In this document: one piece after another, positions 45,512 through 53,598 of the stretch | Layout of the letters: each line of letters begins with the position of its first letter | How positions within the stretch are numbered: the stretch's first letter is position 1 | Source of the DNA: Deltaproteobacteria bacterium | GTDB lineage: Bacteria > Desulfobacterota > Desulfomonilia > UBA1062 | Direction: 5' to 3' | NCBI GenBank assembly: GCA_018434685.1 | Contig: JAHDOV010000014.1 | Coordinates: 1-64,000 of the forward strand | Length of the DNA stretch: 64,000 nucleotides | Position numbers and translations under genes: made by a program | Notes under the pieces: generated by a model | The model's database searches: none | What the model was told of the DNA's origin: nothing | The model's input: only the letters and a program-made list of their open reading frames with translations

Positions 45512-47008
45512 ATGGAGCATGACAGTACCGGGAAAAGGGGAGATCTCCGGGCCAGGCTCGACAGGATGTTCTTCCCGGGATCGGTGGCCGTGGTGGGGGC
45601 ATCGGACGTGCCCGGCAAGTGGGGGAACCTCATCCTGACCTCGATCATCGGGTGGAGGTATCAGGGCAAGGTGTTTCCCGTAAACCCCGGCAAGGAGAGT
45701 ATCCTCGGCCTCAAGGCATACCCGAGTGTGCTCGATATTCCCGGGGATGTGGACCTGGCGGTGTTTGCCATCCCGGCGAGGCTCATTCCCGATGGCCTGA
45801 GAGACTGCATCAGAAAGGGTATTTCTGCAGCGGTGGTGATCTCTTCGGGCTTCAAGGAGGCAGGGGCAGAGGGCAAGGCCCTGGAGGAGGAGATCGTCGA
45901 GATCGCTCGGCAGGGGGGTATGACGTTTATCGGGCCGAATACCATGGGCATCGCCTCGGCCCACCACTTCTTCGAGGCCATCCCCACACCGACCGAAATA
46001 CATCCCGGTGGCCTTGCCATTGTTTCCCAGAGCGGCAACCTGGGGCTCCAGATCCTCAAGTGGACGGCACACAAGGATATCGGGCTCAATATCTATGCCG
46101 GCACCGGCAACGAGGCGCTGCTCACGGCCGGTGACCTCCTGCAGTATCTGGGGCAGCGCGATGACGTCACGTCAGTTGCCATGTATCTCGAGGGCCTGGC
46201 AGACGGGAGGGAATTCTTGGAGACCGCACGAACGATAACGAGGAAGAAGCCGGTGATCGTCCTGAAGGCCGGCAGATCGAAAACCGGGTCGATCTCGGCA
46301 CAATCCCATACCGGGTCTCTGGCAGGGTCATATGCCGCCTACTGTGCCATGTTCAAACAGGCCGGCATCATCCAGGTCAGGACTCCTACCGAACTCCTGA
46401 ATGTCGCAGCGGCAATGACCCACCTGCCTGTGCCGAGATCGAACCGGCTGGGCATCATGACCATGGGCGGAGGATGGGGTATCGTTGCTGCGGATGAGTG
46501 TGAGGACTCCGGCCTGGTGCTGCCCGAGCTCACCGGAGAGATAATCAGCCGGCTCGACGGTCTCCTGCCGGATTACTGGAACAGGCGCAATCCGGTGGAT
46601 GTGGTTGGCGAGGGCGATGCGGATATGTACCTGCAGATAATCGAGGCGCTTGCGCGCTGGGAAGAGGTCGATGCCGTGATACCGCTGGGGATCGTCGGGA
46701 GGTCGGGGTACCTGGAGGACTTCATTGCCTGTCAGGAAAATATCGACGGCAAGCTCTACAGCCGCGAGCTGAAACTGGCTGCGCTCAAGGGCCAGATCCA
46801 GTCGGAGAACCGGATCCTCTCGGGCATAGGAAGGCTGCAGAAGGAGACCGGCAAACCCATCGTGGCGGTATCCCTGACCGACACGGGACTGAGTCTCATC
46901 GATACGGGGCACGGCAAGGTCATCAGCCTCTCGAGTCCGGAGCAGGCAGTAACCATCATTGCCCACATGGCACGATACGGCAGGTATCTCCGGGATAAGT
47001 GGGACTGA
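45512..47008 (+). CDS. NDP-forming acyl-CoA synthetase, alpha-type subunit
   Basis: This 498-residue protein has a CoA-binding Rossmann domain (FFPGSVAVVGASDVPGKWGN), then two succinyl-CoA-ligase-type domains. The phosphorylated His is expected in SAQSHTGSLAGS (about residue 260). GGLAIVSQSGNLG and TMGGGWGIVAADECEDSGL are typical. Such enzymes convert acyl-CoA, phosphate and ADP to acid, CoA and ATP, conserving energy in anaerobes. The ATP-grasp (beta) subunit is not fused and not nearby, so a partner must be encoded elsewhere. I start at ATG 45512 after GGAGGAAGG rather than at upstream ATG 45434. Confidence 0.85.
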   Translation: MEHDSTGKRGDLRARLDRMFFPGSVAVVGASDVPGKWGNLILTSIIGWRYQGKVFPVNPGKESILGLKAYPSVLDIPGDVDLAVFAIPARLIPDGLRDCIRKGISAAVVISSGFKEAGAEGKALEEEIVEIARQGGMTFIGPNTMGIASAHHFFEAIPTPTEIHPGGLAIVSQSGNLGLQILKWTAHKDIGLNIYAGTGNEALLTAGDLLQYLGQRDDVTSVAMYLEGLADGREFLETARTITRKKPVIVLKAGRSKTGSISAQSHTGSLAGSYAAYCAMFKQAGIIQVRTPTELLNVAAAMTHLPVPRSNRLGIMTMGGGWGIVAADECEDSGLVLPELTGEIISRLDGLLPDYWNRRNPVDVVGEGDADMYLQIIEALARWEEVDAVIPLGIVGRSGYLEDFIACQENIDGKLYSRELKLAALKGQIQSENRILSGIGRLQKETGKPIVAVSLTDTGLSLIDTGHGKVISLSSPEQAVTIIAHMARYGRYLRDKWD

Positions 47009-47079
47009 GGAGGCGAGTTCATCGCCCCGATCCCGGCAGAGAATCGCGAGAGCCGGTTCACTCTGAGGCCCGGTTCGCG

Positions 47080-47772
47080 CTACCTGGTGATCTCGATCAG
47101 GTCTGTCAGGGTCAGCGTGGTCCGGTTCCTCGACCCCGGGGCGTTGAGGAGGTGCCAGCACACGTACTGCTCCGCATAGAGGTCCGAGGATGATATGCCG
47201 TCTACCGGAACGATGACGGCAAGGGACCGCATTGACGCTGCCGTGGCGGTATGCACCACAGCCCCTTCTGCAGCGGTTCCCACTACGATGACCGTGGTGA
47301 TCCCCTTCTTCCTGAGTATGTCATCGAGGTTGGTCATGAAGAATTTGTCCACACTCGATTTGACCACCTGCTCGTCTTTGTGGGGAGTGACCTCGGGCAG
47401 GATATCTTCGGGGTTTCCCATGCTCGTCGTGCTGAACACGACCAGCATCCCCGCCTGGCGCGCCCGGTCCAGAAATTTCCTGATGACAGGCACCGATGCT
47501 ACGGCCCGGGGCCTTCTTTCCATGTTTGTGGTTCGTTTTTCAATATCCAGAATCAGCAGCGCGGTGGTCTTCGGGCTCACCTCGACCGATGCCAGTTCCG
47601 GCGCCGGCGGGACCTTCACCTCGGCCCATAAGTCAATAACGGTGGGTTGATCTGTCGCCAAGGCACAGGGGAGCCACAGAGGGCATGCTGTAAGAATGAG
47701 AGCGGCACTGATGACAAGCGTGCACAGGGGCGCGCCGGTTCTTTTCAACGGGACTCGTCCGTAATCGATCAT
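47080..47772 (-). CDS. Exported isochorismatase-like protein lacking the catalytic Cys
   Basis: This 230-residue protein has a signal sequence or membrane anchor (about residues 10-40) and an isochorismatase-type hydrolase fold. Asp76 (LLILDIEK) and Lys143 (VDKFF) of the usual Asp-Lys-Cys triad are present. In VVGTAAEGAVVHTA the nucleophilic Cys position is Ala171. It may therefore be a non-catalytic or mechanistically different member. Its gene starts at 47772 and is followed by a convergent synthetase gene. Function unknown. Confidence 0.78.
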   Translation of the reverse strand: MIDYGRVPLKRTGAPLCTLVISAALILTACPLWLPCALATDQPTVIDLWAEVKVPPAPELASVEVSPKTTALLILDIEKRTTNMERRPRAVASVPVIRKFLDRARQAGMLVVFSTTSMGNPEDILPEVTPHKDEQVVKSSVDKFFMTNLDDILRKKGITTVIVVGTAAEGAVVHTATAASMRSLAVIVPVDGISSSDLYAEQYVCWHLLNAPGSRNRTTLTLTDLIEITR

Positions 47773-47928
47773 ATATCCCTCCTGGCCTGGTGAAAAACGG
47801 TATACAGTTAAAATAACTCCTGAGCTATCTATGCCAAGTCCTCAGAGAAGGAAAAGATATCGAGCAACGAGATCAGGGACAGTGCCTTCCGGAGTGGAGC
47901 TTTTATCGGCAGTTCGAGCAATTGCATA

Positions 47929-48273
47929 TCATTTACGGGATTCAAGCCACGTGCGCATGAAGGCGATCTCTCTTTCCTGCGCCTCGATAATCGCCCTGCT
48001 CAGGCTCTTGAGTTCTTCATCCGTGCCATAGGTCAGCTGAGTCTTTGCCATGTCGACGGCTCCCTGATGGTGGGGGATCATCCCCCTGACAAAATCCAGG
48101 TCTGCATCGCCGGTATACTCTATGGTCATGCCGTGATGCATCTTCTTGTTCGCCTCGATGTACTCCCTTGTTGCCTGATCCTTGCCTTCGGCATGGATGG
48201 CGCCGGCGGCCAGAACGATTGCGAAGGCTGCAGCCAGGATAGCTGCCGGGTCGATTCGAAGCATGTCTTTCAT
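47929..48273 (-). CDS. DUF305 (CopM-like) exported protein
   Basis: This 114-residue protein has a signal peptide (ending AIHAEG near residue 29) and a DUF305 four-helix domain with its His/Met-rich motifs: MHHGM near residue 46 and DFVRGMIPHHQGAVDMA near 60-76. DUF305 proteins in several bacteria bind copper or silver in the periplasm. It is monocistronic, preceded by GGGGGG at the ATG. Copper handling is inferred from the family. Confidence 0.88.
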   Translation of the reverse strand: MKDMLRIDPAAILAAAFAIVLAAGAIHAEGKDQATREYIEANKKMHHGMTIEYTGDADLDFVRGMIPHHQGAVDMAKTQLTYGTDEELKSLSRAIIEAQEREIAFMRTWLESRK

Positions 48274-48542
48274 GTCCCCCCCTTGTCCAGCGTAAAGGCC
48301 CCCGGAAGCCCTGTCGGTATACGATCAGGGTCGGGATACGCTGATTGACGTATAAGGTTAGTGCGGGCGGGGCAGAACGCAAGGCCTGCCCCGGGATTAT
48401 TTCTGGGGCTGGCGGCATTTTCCCGGCAGAGACGGGAGATCAAAGTCCTGCCCCGCGCACCGGAGGCTTCATGGGCGACACAAGCCGGAAGAATGCCTTA
48501 AGCCCTGCCGCGGCTTGCCCCAGGCTATGAGCTGCTCAGGAG

Positions 48543-49481
48543 CTATCCCTTGTCTTCTCCGTGCAGTTTTCCCTCGACAACCACTCTGGTGGCGGCAACG
48601 ATTCCTGCGATATCCGAGAGGTTGCTCGGGATGATCATCGTGTTGTTCTCCTTGGCCAGTTTTCCGAACTCGGCAAGGTACTGCTCGGCGATCCTGAGGT
48701 TCATGGCGTGCTGGCCGCCTTCGGTGGTGATGGACGCAGCGATTTTCCGCAGACCCTCGGCCGTTGCCTCTGCGACCTTCTGAATCTCTGCAGCCCGTCC
48801 CTCGGCCTCATTGATGCGCCGCTGTTTTTCACCCTCGGACTTCTTGATGGCCTCCTGTTTTTCACCCTCGGCCCGGTTTACCTTGGCCTCTTTGTACCCC
48901 TCGGATTCTGCGATCACGGCGCGTTTTTCCCGCTCTGCCTTCATCTGCTTTTCCATGGCATCCTTGATGGAATCCGGCGGCACGATGTTCTTGACCTCGT
49001 AGCGGGTCACCTTGACCCCCCACGGGTCAGAGGCAAGGTCAACGGCAGAGACGATCTCGGCGTTGATCTTTTCCCGTTCTTCAAAGGTCTTGTCCAGATC
49101 CAGCGTCCCGATAACGCTTCGCATGGTGGTCTGCGCAAGCTGGGACGAGGCGAACCGGTAATTGTCTATCCCGTAGGAGGCCTTCTGCGGATCGACGACC
49201 TGCATATAGAGGATCCCGTCTACCACCACGGCGATATTGTCCCTGGTGATGCAGGTCTGGGGAAGGACATCGATGGCTTCCTCCTTGAGCGTGTGTCTGT
49301 AGGCAATCCGGTCGATGAACGGGATGAGGATATGAAACCCCGCCTCTAACGTATCGGAAAACTTGCCGAGCCGTTCCACGATGAATGCGGACTTCTGGGG
49401 GACAATGGTTATGGTCCTGTAGAATGCGATGAAGACCAGGATAATGACGAGTGTCATGATAACGGTGGTTATGGTGATCAT
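48543..49481 (-). CDS. SPFH/band-7 protein (stomatin/QmcA-like)
   Basis: This 312-residue protein has an N-terminal membrane helix (residues 5-27), a band-7 domain (SAFIVERLGKFSDTLEAGFHILIPFIDRI) and a long Ala/Glu/Lys-rich coiled coil (REKRAVIAESEGYKEAKVNRAEGEKQ), the paraslipin layout. These proteins form membrane-associated ring or cage assemblies and often work with NfeD. The NfeD-family gene precedes it with one base between, so the two are an operon. A GC-rich inverted repeat (CGGGGCAG/CTGCCCCG near 48375-48400) lies downstream. Confidence 0.92.
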   Translation of the reverse strand: MITITTVIMTLVIILVFIAFYRTITIVPQKSAFIVERLGKFSDTLEAGFHILIPFIDRIAYRHTLKEEAIDVLPQTCITRDNIAVVVDGILYMQVVDPQKASYGIDNYRFASSQLAQTTMRSVIGTLDLDKTFEEREKINAEIVSAVDLASDPWGVKVTRYEVKNIVPPDSIKDAMEKQMKAEREKRAVIAESEGYKEAKVNRAEGEKQEAIKKSEGEKQRRINEAEGRAAEIQKVAEATAEGLRKIAASITTEGGQHAMNLRIAEQYLAEFGKLAKENNTMIIPSNLSDIAGIVAATRVVVEGKLHGEDKG

Positions 49482-49482
49482 A

Positions 49483-49944
49483 TCAGCTCCTTTCGATCTT
49501 TTTGACGTTCAGGACAAGACTGCTGCGGCCGGTTATTTCCACGTAGACGTTTTCCTCGATGGATTCGTCGGCACGCGCTGTCCAGTTGCTGCCGTGAAAC
49601 TCCACTTTGCCGGGGTGTTCCGGGGTTATCCTGCTCTTTACCAGGGCCTTTTCGCCGATGAATTCATCGGCGGGCATTTCATGTGATTTTCCCGATACGC
49701 CGGTGAAGATGGCCTGGAACTTCTTCCGCAGCAGGAGGAGGGTCAGTACCGAGGAGATCAGGAAGATGAAGAGCTGCCCGGTCAGGGGGATATCGAAGAC
49801 GAGACAGGCAATCGCCACGAGCCATGCCCCGATGGCAAAGAACACAAAAAAGATCCCCGGGGCTGCAAATTCCACGAGAAGCATGAAAAAACCCACCAGA
49901 AACCAGATCAGCTCGGGCTTGAAAAGGCCCTGCATTGTCTCCAT
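49483..49944 (-). CDS. NfeD-family membrane protein
   Basis: This 153-residue protein has two to three transmembrane helices (about residues 10-75) and a C-terminal OB-fold domain (IGEKALVKSRITPEHPGKVEFHGSNWTARADE), the short NfeD1b form without the serine-protease domain. It partners with SPFH proteins; the SPFH gene follows immediately. The ATG at 49944 is nine bases from AAAGGAG; a GTG six bases upstream is possible. Confidence 0.9.
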   Translation of the reverse strand: METMQGLFKPELIWFLVGFFMLLVEFAAPGIFFVFFAIGAWLVAIACLVFDIPLTGQLFIFLISSVLTLLLLRKKFQAIFTGVSGKSHEMPADEFIGEKALVKSRITPEHPGKVEFHGSNWTARADESIEENVYVEITGRSSLVLNVKKIERS

Positions 49945-50095
49945 ACCCACCTGCTCCTTTCATGAACGGATATGTCTGAAAGTATAAACGTTCTTTGAGT
50001 GTGTTTCCATACCTATGTTTCGATTGCATCCCGTGGCAGCATTGGAGACCCTGTGCTGCACAGCACCGTGGTGATCCCGAAAGCATCGCTGCCGG

Positions 50096-50656
50096 TTACC
50101 CGGCAAGGCCCTTGAGCCATTCCATGCAGGTGCGGAATCCCTGCCGGTCAAAATGAACGGAGCGTTCGTTCATGAATCCGTGCAGAAACTGTGTCCTGAT
50201 GCAGGTAAGGTTTTTCCTGCCGGAGAGCGTCTCTGCCAGTTCGTCTACGTCAAAGGAATCTTCGTGGCGCGGTAACAGGAGGATTGTCTCGCAGCAAGGC
50301 TCGATAAACGCCGTGTCCCTGATCCGGGAACCGTAAAAGCAGACAGCCCTGGCGATCCTGCGGGATACTTCCGTGTCCGTGAGATCCCAGACGGCGGACG
50401 CGCCGACGCTGAACCCCACCACGAGGGGCCTGGTGTCACTCTGCTCCAGCGCGATCCTGATGAGCCGGCTCAGCTCCGCCAGGCCGGTGTTCTCCTTAAA
50501 ATATATGTAGGCCTCGTGCTCGGATTTGAAATCGAGGTCTCTGCCGCCATAGGGGTCGACAATCTCGACAGGCGAGAATACGCTGGAGAGCTCTTGTGCA
50601 ATACGGCCGACGTGATCCGTCAGCCCGAAGATATCGGTGGCGAGAATGAGCTTCAT
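50096..50656 (-). CDS. Alpha/beta hydrolase, dienelactone hydrolase-like
   Basis: This 186-residue protein has a minimal alpha/beta-hydrolase fold. ATDIFGLTDHVGRIAQEL opens the domain, the nucleophile elbow is GFSVGAS (Ser near residue 84), an acid lies in PRHEDSFDV and a His in FLHGFMNE. Cys often replaces Ser in true dienelactone hydrolases; here it is Ser, so a general esterase or thioesterase is equally likely. It follows the dehydratase pair on the same strand with 55 bases between. Confidence 0.75.
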   Translation of the reverse strand: MKLILATDIFGLTDHVGRIAQELSSVFSPVEIVDPYGGRDLDFKSEHEAYIYFKENTGLAELSRLIRIALEQSDTRPLVVGFSVGASAVWDLTDTEVSRRIARAVCFYGSRIRDTAFIEPCCETILLLPRHEDSFDVDELAETLSGRKNLTCIRTQFLHGFMNERSVHFDRQGFRTCMEWLKGLAG

Positions 50657-50711
50657 GGCTGACCCCAGCGTCTACCACACGGTCCTAGAAGAGCACAATA
50701 CACGGTTGAGC

Positions 50712-51977
50712 CTAGCTGGTCCGGTCCGTTTTCAGGCGTTTCTTTTCGAGGAGCATTTCCATGAAGGCGTCCGCCCTGGTCTGAAACTGGGCAAGGGAGA
50801 AATTGCGGGCATCCATGTGGCAGGCATCGATGGTCACCGAAGGGACCCCGAGTTCGCTGAGCAGGGCCTGCTGTATGTCTGCCTGGCCGAGGGTAATGGG
50901 GACGCAGGACTTGTTCCGGTGGAAGACCGCCCCGTCGATGGCGTAGTCCCTGCAGGCCTTGAGCACCATCTCCCTACGCCGGTCAATGGACAGGCAGGAA
51001 ACGAGGGAGTAGGACATGAGGCTCTTGCGGGCGAGCGCCTCGATCGGGTTTCTGGTGTCCAGGCGCAGCGACCATGCCGCAGAATAGGTCTCGGCAACGA
51101 AGACTCCCCCCATCTTCTCGAAGTAGTTGAACAGGCCCATGTTGTACCACAGGGGTATGTTGTCCCAGAACAGGCGGATCTTTTCGTCTTCGATAACGCC
51201 CCTGCCGGCCTCGGCCCTTTCCCTGACCTCGTCCCTCATCCTGGTGAGAAAGTCCACGGCTGTCCTGGTGCCCTGCCTGGTCACCATGACGAACATGATA
51301 CCGATCTCCGCGGCCGAAAAGGGCACGGGCAGATACCTGCGGTACGACATGATCTCGTCCCACAGCTCGCAGGCCCGGTCGGAGACCTCCACCACCTCTT
51401 TGAGCCGGTCATAGTCCATGGTATGTCCGGTGGTTTCGGTGAGAAACTCTATGAGGCGCTCCATCTCGCTCACCGCGTACTTCACGTGATGCTCCCGGAT
51501 ATCCTCCACGGCAACCTGGGGCAGGTCTGCGCTGAAGACCTTTGCGCCGGGGAAACGCTGCTCCAGGATCTGAAAGATCTTCATGGCAGGGATGCACCCG
51601 CCGCCGAACGATATGAGCAGGTCGGGCTCGGGAAGACCCCCGAGCGGGACACCCTCACCGTTCATGTCCCCGTGAACGTAGCCGACGATGTTTCTCAGGT
51701 AGCCGCATAAATCCGGGGAATAGCCCATCTTCTCGGAGCGTTCGAAATTGTCCGGCGCAAGCCCGAAGGCAGCGCATACCGGTGACCAGTTCTCGGGGAA
51801 TACCGGCTGCAGGTCCATGGCATAGAAGACCTCGATGGCACCGTTCATGGGGGGCATCCAGCCGACCGGCCTGCCTTCGTGGCGTGCCCGGGCGCACTCG
51901 AGGTAGTAGTCGAGCACCACCGTGTTGAGCTCCCTGGCCGTAGTGAGCCGTTTTGTGGATTTGCCCGTCTTGTCCAT
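50712..51977 (-). CDS. 2-hydroxyacyl-CoA dehydratase / benzoyl-CoA reductase-family subunit (BcrB-like)
   Basis: This 421-residue protein is of the HgdB/BcrB family. Cysteine contexts suited to binding a [4Fe-4S] cluster include SPVCAAFGLAP, SPDLCGYLRN and SFGGGCIPAMK. GWMPPMNGAIEVFYAMDLQPVFPENW is the family N-terminus. It follows its partner gene by one base, so they form an alpha/beta dehydratase core. Such enzymes need an ATP-driven activator ATPase (HgdC/BcrAD), which is not in the window. Substrate could be a 2-hydroxyacyl-CoA or an aromatic acyl-CoA. Confidence 0.85.
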   Translation of the reverse strand: MDKTGKSTKRLTTARELNTVVLDYYLECARARHEGRPVGWMPPMNGAIEVFYAMDLQPVFPENWSPVCAAFGLAPDNFERSEKMGYSPDLCGYLRNIVGYVHGDMNGEGVPLGGLPEPDLLISFGGGCIPAMKIFQILEQRFPGAKVFSADLPQVAVEDIREHHVKYAVSEMERLIEFLTETTGHTMDYDRLKEVVEVSDRACELWDEIMSYRRYLPVPFSAAEIGIMFVMVTRQGTRTAVDFLTRMRDEVRERAEAGRGVIEDEKIRLFWDNIPLWYNMGLFNYFEKMGGVFVAETYSAAWSLRLDTRNPIEALARKSLMSYSLVSCLSIDRRREMVLKACRDYAIDGAVFHRNKSCVPITLGQADIQQALLSELGVPSVTIDACHMDARNFSLAQFQTRADAFMEMLLEKKRLKTDRTS

Positions 51978-51978
51978 G

Positions 51979-53097
51979 TCAGGCCTCCAGCATGCTGAAA
52001 AAGGTTTCCAGCCTGGTCCTCAGCTGTCCCTCCATAATCCCTGTCTCTTCCATCTCGATGACAATGCTCGGAATACCCCGGCTCCTGAGCGCCTGGGAGA
52101 CGATCGGGTAGTCGGCAAGGTGTGGGGTGCAGAACTTCTGGAACGCAAAGACAACCCCCCGTGCCCCCGACCGCCCGATGAGTTCCATGAGCAGGGGCAC
52201 CCGCTGCGCTGCGCGCACCCGGGACGGGCAGGGGAAGCGGTTCATGTACCGGTCGACCAGACGGTCAAGGGGGATCGTGCCGCTGCCCGAGGGAGGTGAG
52301 AAGTGCCGCAGCCCGGTGCACAGATCGTCTGCCACGACCCTGTGGCCATAGCCCTCAATGATTTCGATGAGGGCCGGGTCTTCCAGGAGACTGCCGGATA
52401 TGAGGATCGGAATGCCCCGGGGTTCAGGCGGTGTGTCCGTGTCGAGGTGGTTTTCCATCCCCTCAAGCAGGGCCGAGTATTCTTCGGGCCTCATGACGAA
52501 GCCTGCATGCACGATGGTGAGCAGGTCTGCGGCAGAAAAGGGCAGGGCCCCGGCATAGCGCATCTCGTACAGGTTCAATACCCGGCAGCGGATCTGTTCG
52601 TAGAGGGCCAGCGACTCATGGAGCGCCTGTTCGGAAAAGGTTCCGCCAATATCCCTCAGCCTGATCACCGTCTCTTTGAGGGCTGAGGCGAAGAACTCCC
52701 TGGATTCGGCGCTGTCGTTGTAGGGAAGGGCAATGGAATGGTACATCTGCATACCGATATGCCCTTTCCAGATATTCATGAGGCCGCAGGCGACATCGCA
52801 GGTGTATCCCTGGATAATGCCCGTGAGAAAGTCGAACTCGCCCTTAAGGGCCCTTTCCATGGAAAACCGCATGTACGGGCAGATGAAGTTCGGAACGAGG
52901 GAATAGGCCCTGTCAACCTCGACCTGGCCGCCCCAGATCCTTATGGGCAGAAAGCCGCAGGCATGGATGATCTCTACGGGTGTATAGGTGCAGAAATAAC
53001 CGATGATCCTCTCTCCGCACTCAGATGCCTTGCGGAGATTGTTCGGCTTGTCCCGGACGGCCTGGCTGAACCGGGACAGGTATGCACCAAGATCCAT
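51979..53097 (-). CDS. 2-hydroxyacyl-CoA dehydratase / benzoyl-CoA reductase-family subunit (BcrC-like)
   Basis: This 372-residue companion subunit has the HgdB-type signature GYFCTYTPVEIIHACGFLPIR (about residues 32-52), with further Cys in FICPYMR and YTCDVACGLMN. It is the first gene of the pair. Length and order (C-like then B-like) resemble bcrC-bcrB of benzoyl-CoA reductase, but family members of similar size act on 2-hydroxyglutaryl-, lactoyl- and phenyllactyl-CoA. Neighbouring genes for an activator or CoA transferase are absent. Confidence 0.85.
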   Translation of the reverse strand: MDLGAYLSRFSQAVRDKPNNLRKASECGERIIGYFCTYTPVEIIHACGFLPIRIWGGQVEVDRAYSLVPNFICPYMRFSMERALKGEFDFLTGIIQGYTCDVACGLMNIWKGHIGMQMYHSIALPYNDSAESREFFASALKETVIRLRDIGGTFSEQALHESLALYEQIRCRVLNLYEMRYAGALPFSAADLLTIVHAGFVMRPEEYSALLEGMENHLDTDTPPEPRGIPILISGSLLEDPALIEIIEGYGHRVVADDLCTGLRHFSPPSGSGTIPLDRLVDRYMNRFPCPSRVRAAQRVPLLMELIGRSGARGVVFAFQKFCTPHLADYPIVSQALRSRGIPSIVIEMEETGIMEGQLRTRLETFFSMLEA

Positions 53098-53286
53098 GCG
53101 CCCCCTCTTATGGGGAAAATACTACCTGATTTTTCGATGCGTGTATACTATCAATTAGTTACATGAATTGTGCGATCATCAGAACAACCTTTCCGCACGA
53201 TCTTTCCGCAGCTGGTTTTCCCGCTTGCTTCGCAGGCGGATACGACGATATAGTACCGGCGACGGTGCAATTAACGCGAAGAAGGT

Positions 53287-53514
53287 ATGGGATTGTTCAA
53301 GATCGATGTCCAGTATCTCATCATAGTGGCAGTGGTTTCGCTCGTGGCAACCATTGCCATCGTCTTTGTCGTGAACCTGGTGCAGCCGGGGTTGATCGTC
53401 TCAAAAGGCGGCACCGCACTGTTTATCTACATCGGCGTCTTTACCGCCAACCTCATCGTGGAGGCGGCCCACAACAGGCTGAAGAAGGTTCCTGATGACA
53501 GGGATGAACGGTGA
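53287..53514 (+). CDS. Small two-helix membrane protein
   Basis: This 75-residue protein has two predicted transmembrane helices (about residues 10-32, YLIIVAVVSLVATIAIVFVV, and 43-60, TALFIYIGVFTANLIVE) and a charged C-terminal tail (RLKKVPDDRDER). ATG 53287 follows GAAGAAGG closely. No family recognised. It lies alone between two minus-strand units. Confidence 0.6.
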   Translation: MGLFKIDVQYLIIVAVVSLVATIAIVFVVNLVQPGLIVSKGGTALFIYIGVFTANLIVEAAHNRLKKVPDDRDER

Positions 53515-53598
53515 AGTGTTCTGCGGCCGGGGCCTGATACAAGGACCCTGACCGCCATCGCTCGTGCCGGTTTTTTTCCTGTTGCGCCGTGCTGACCA

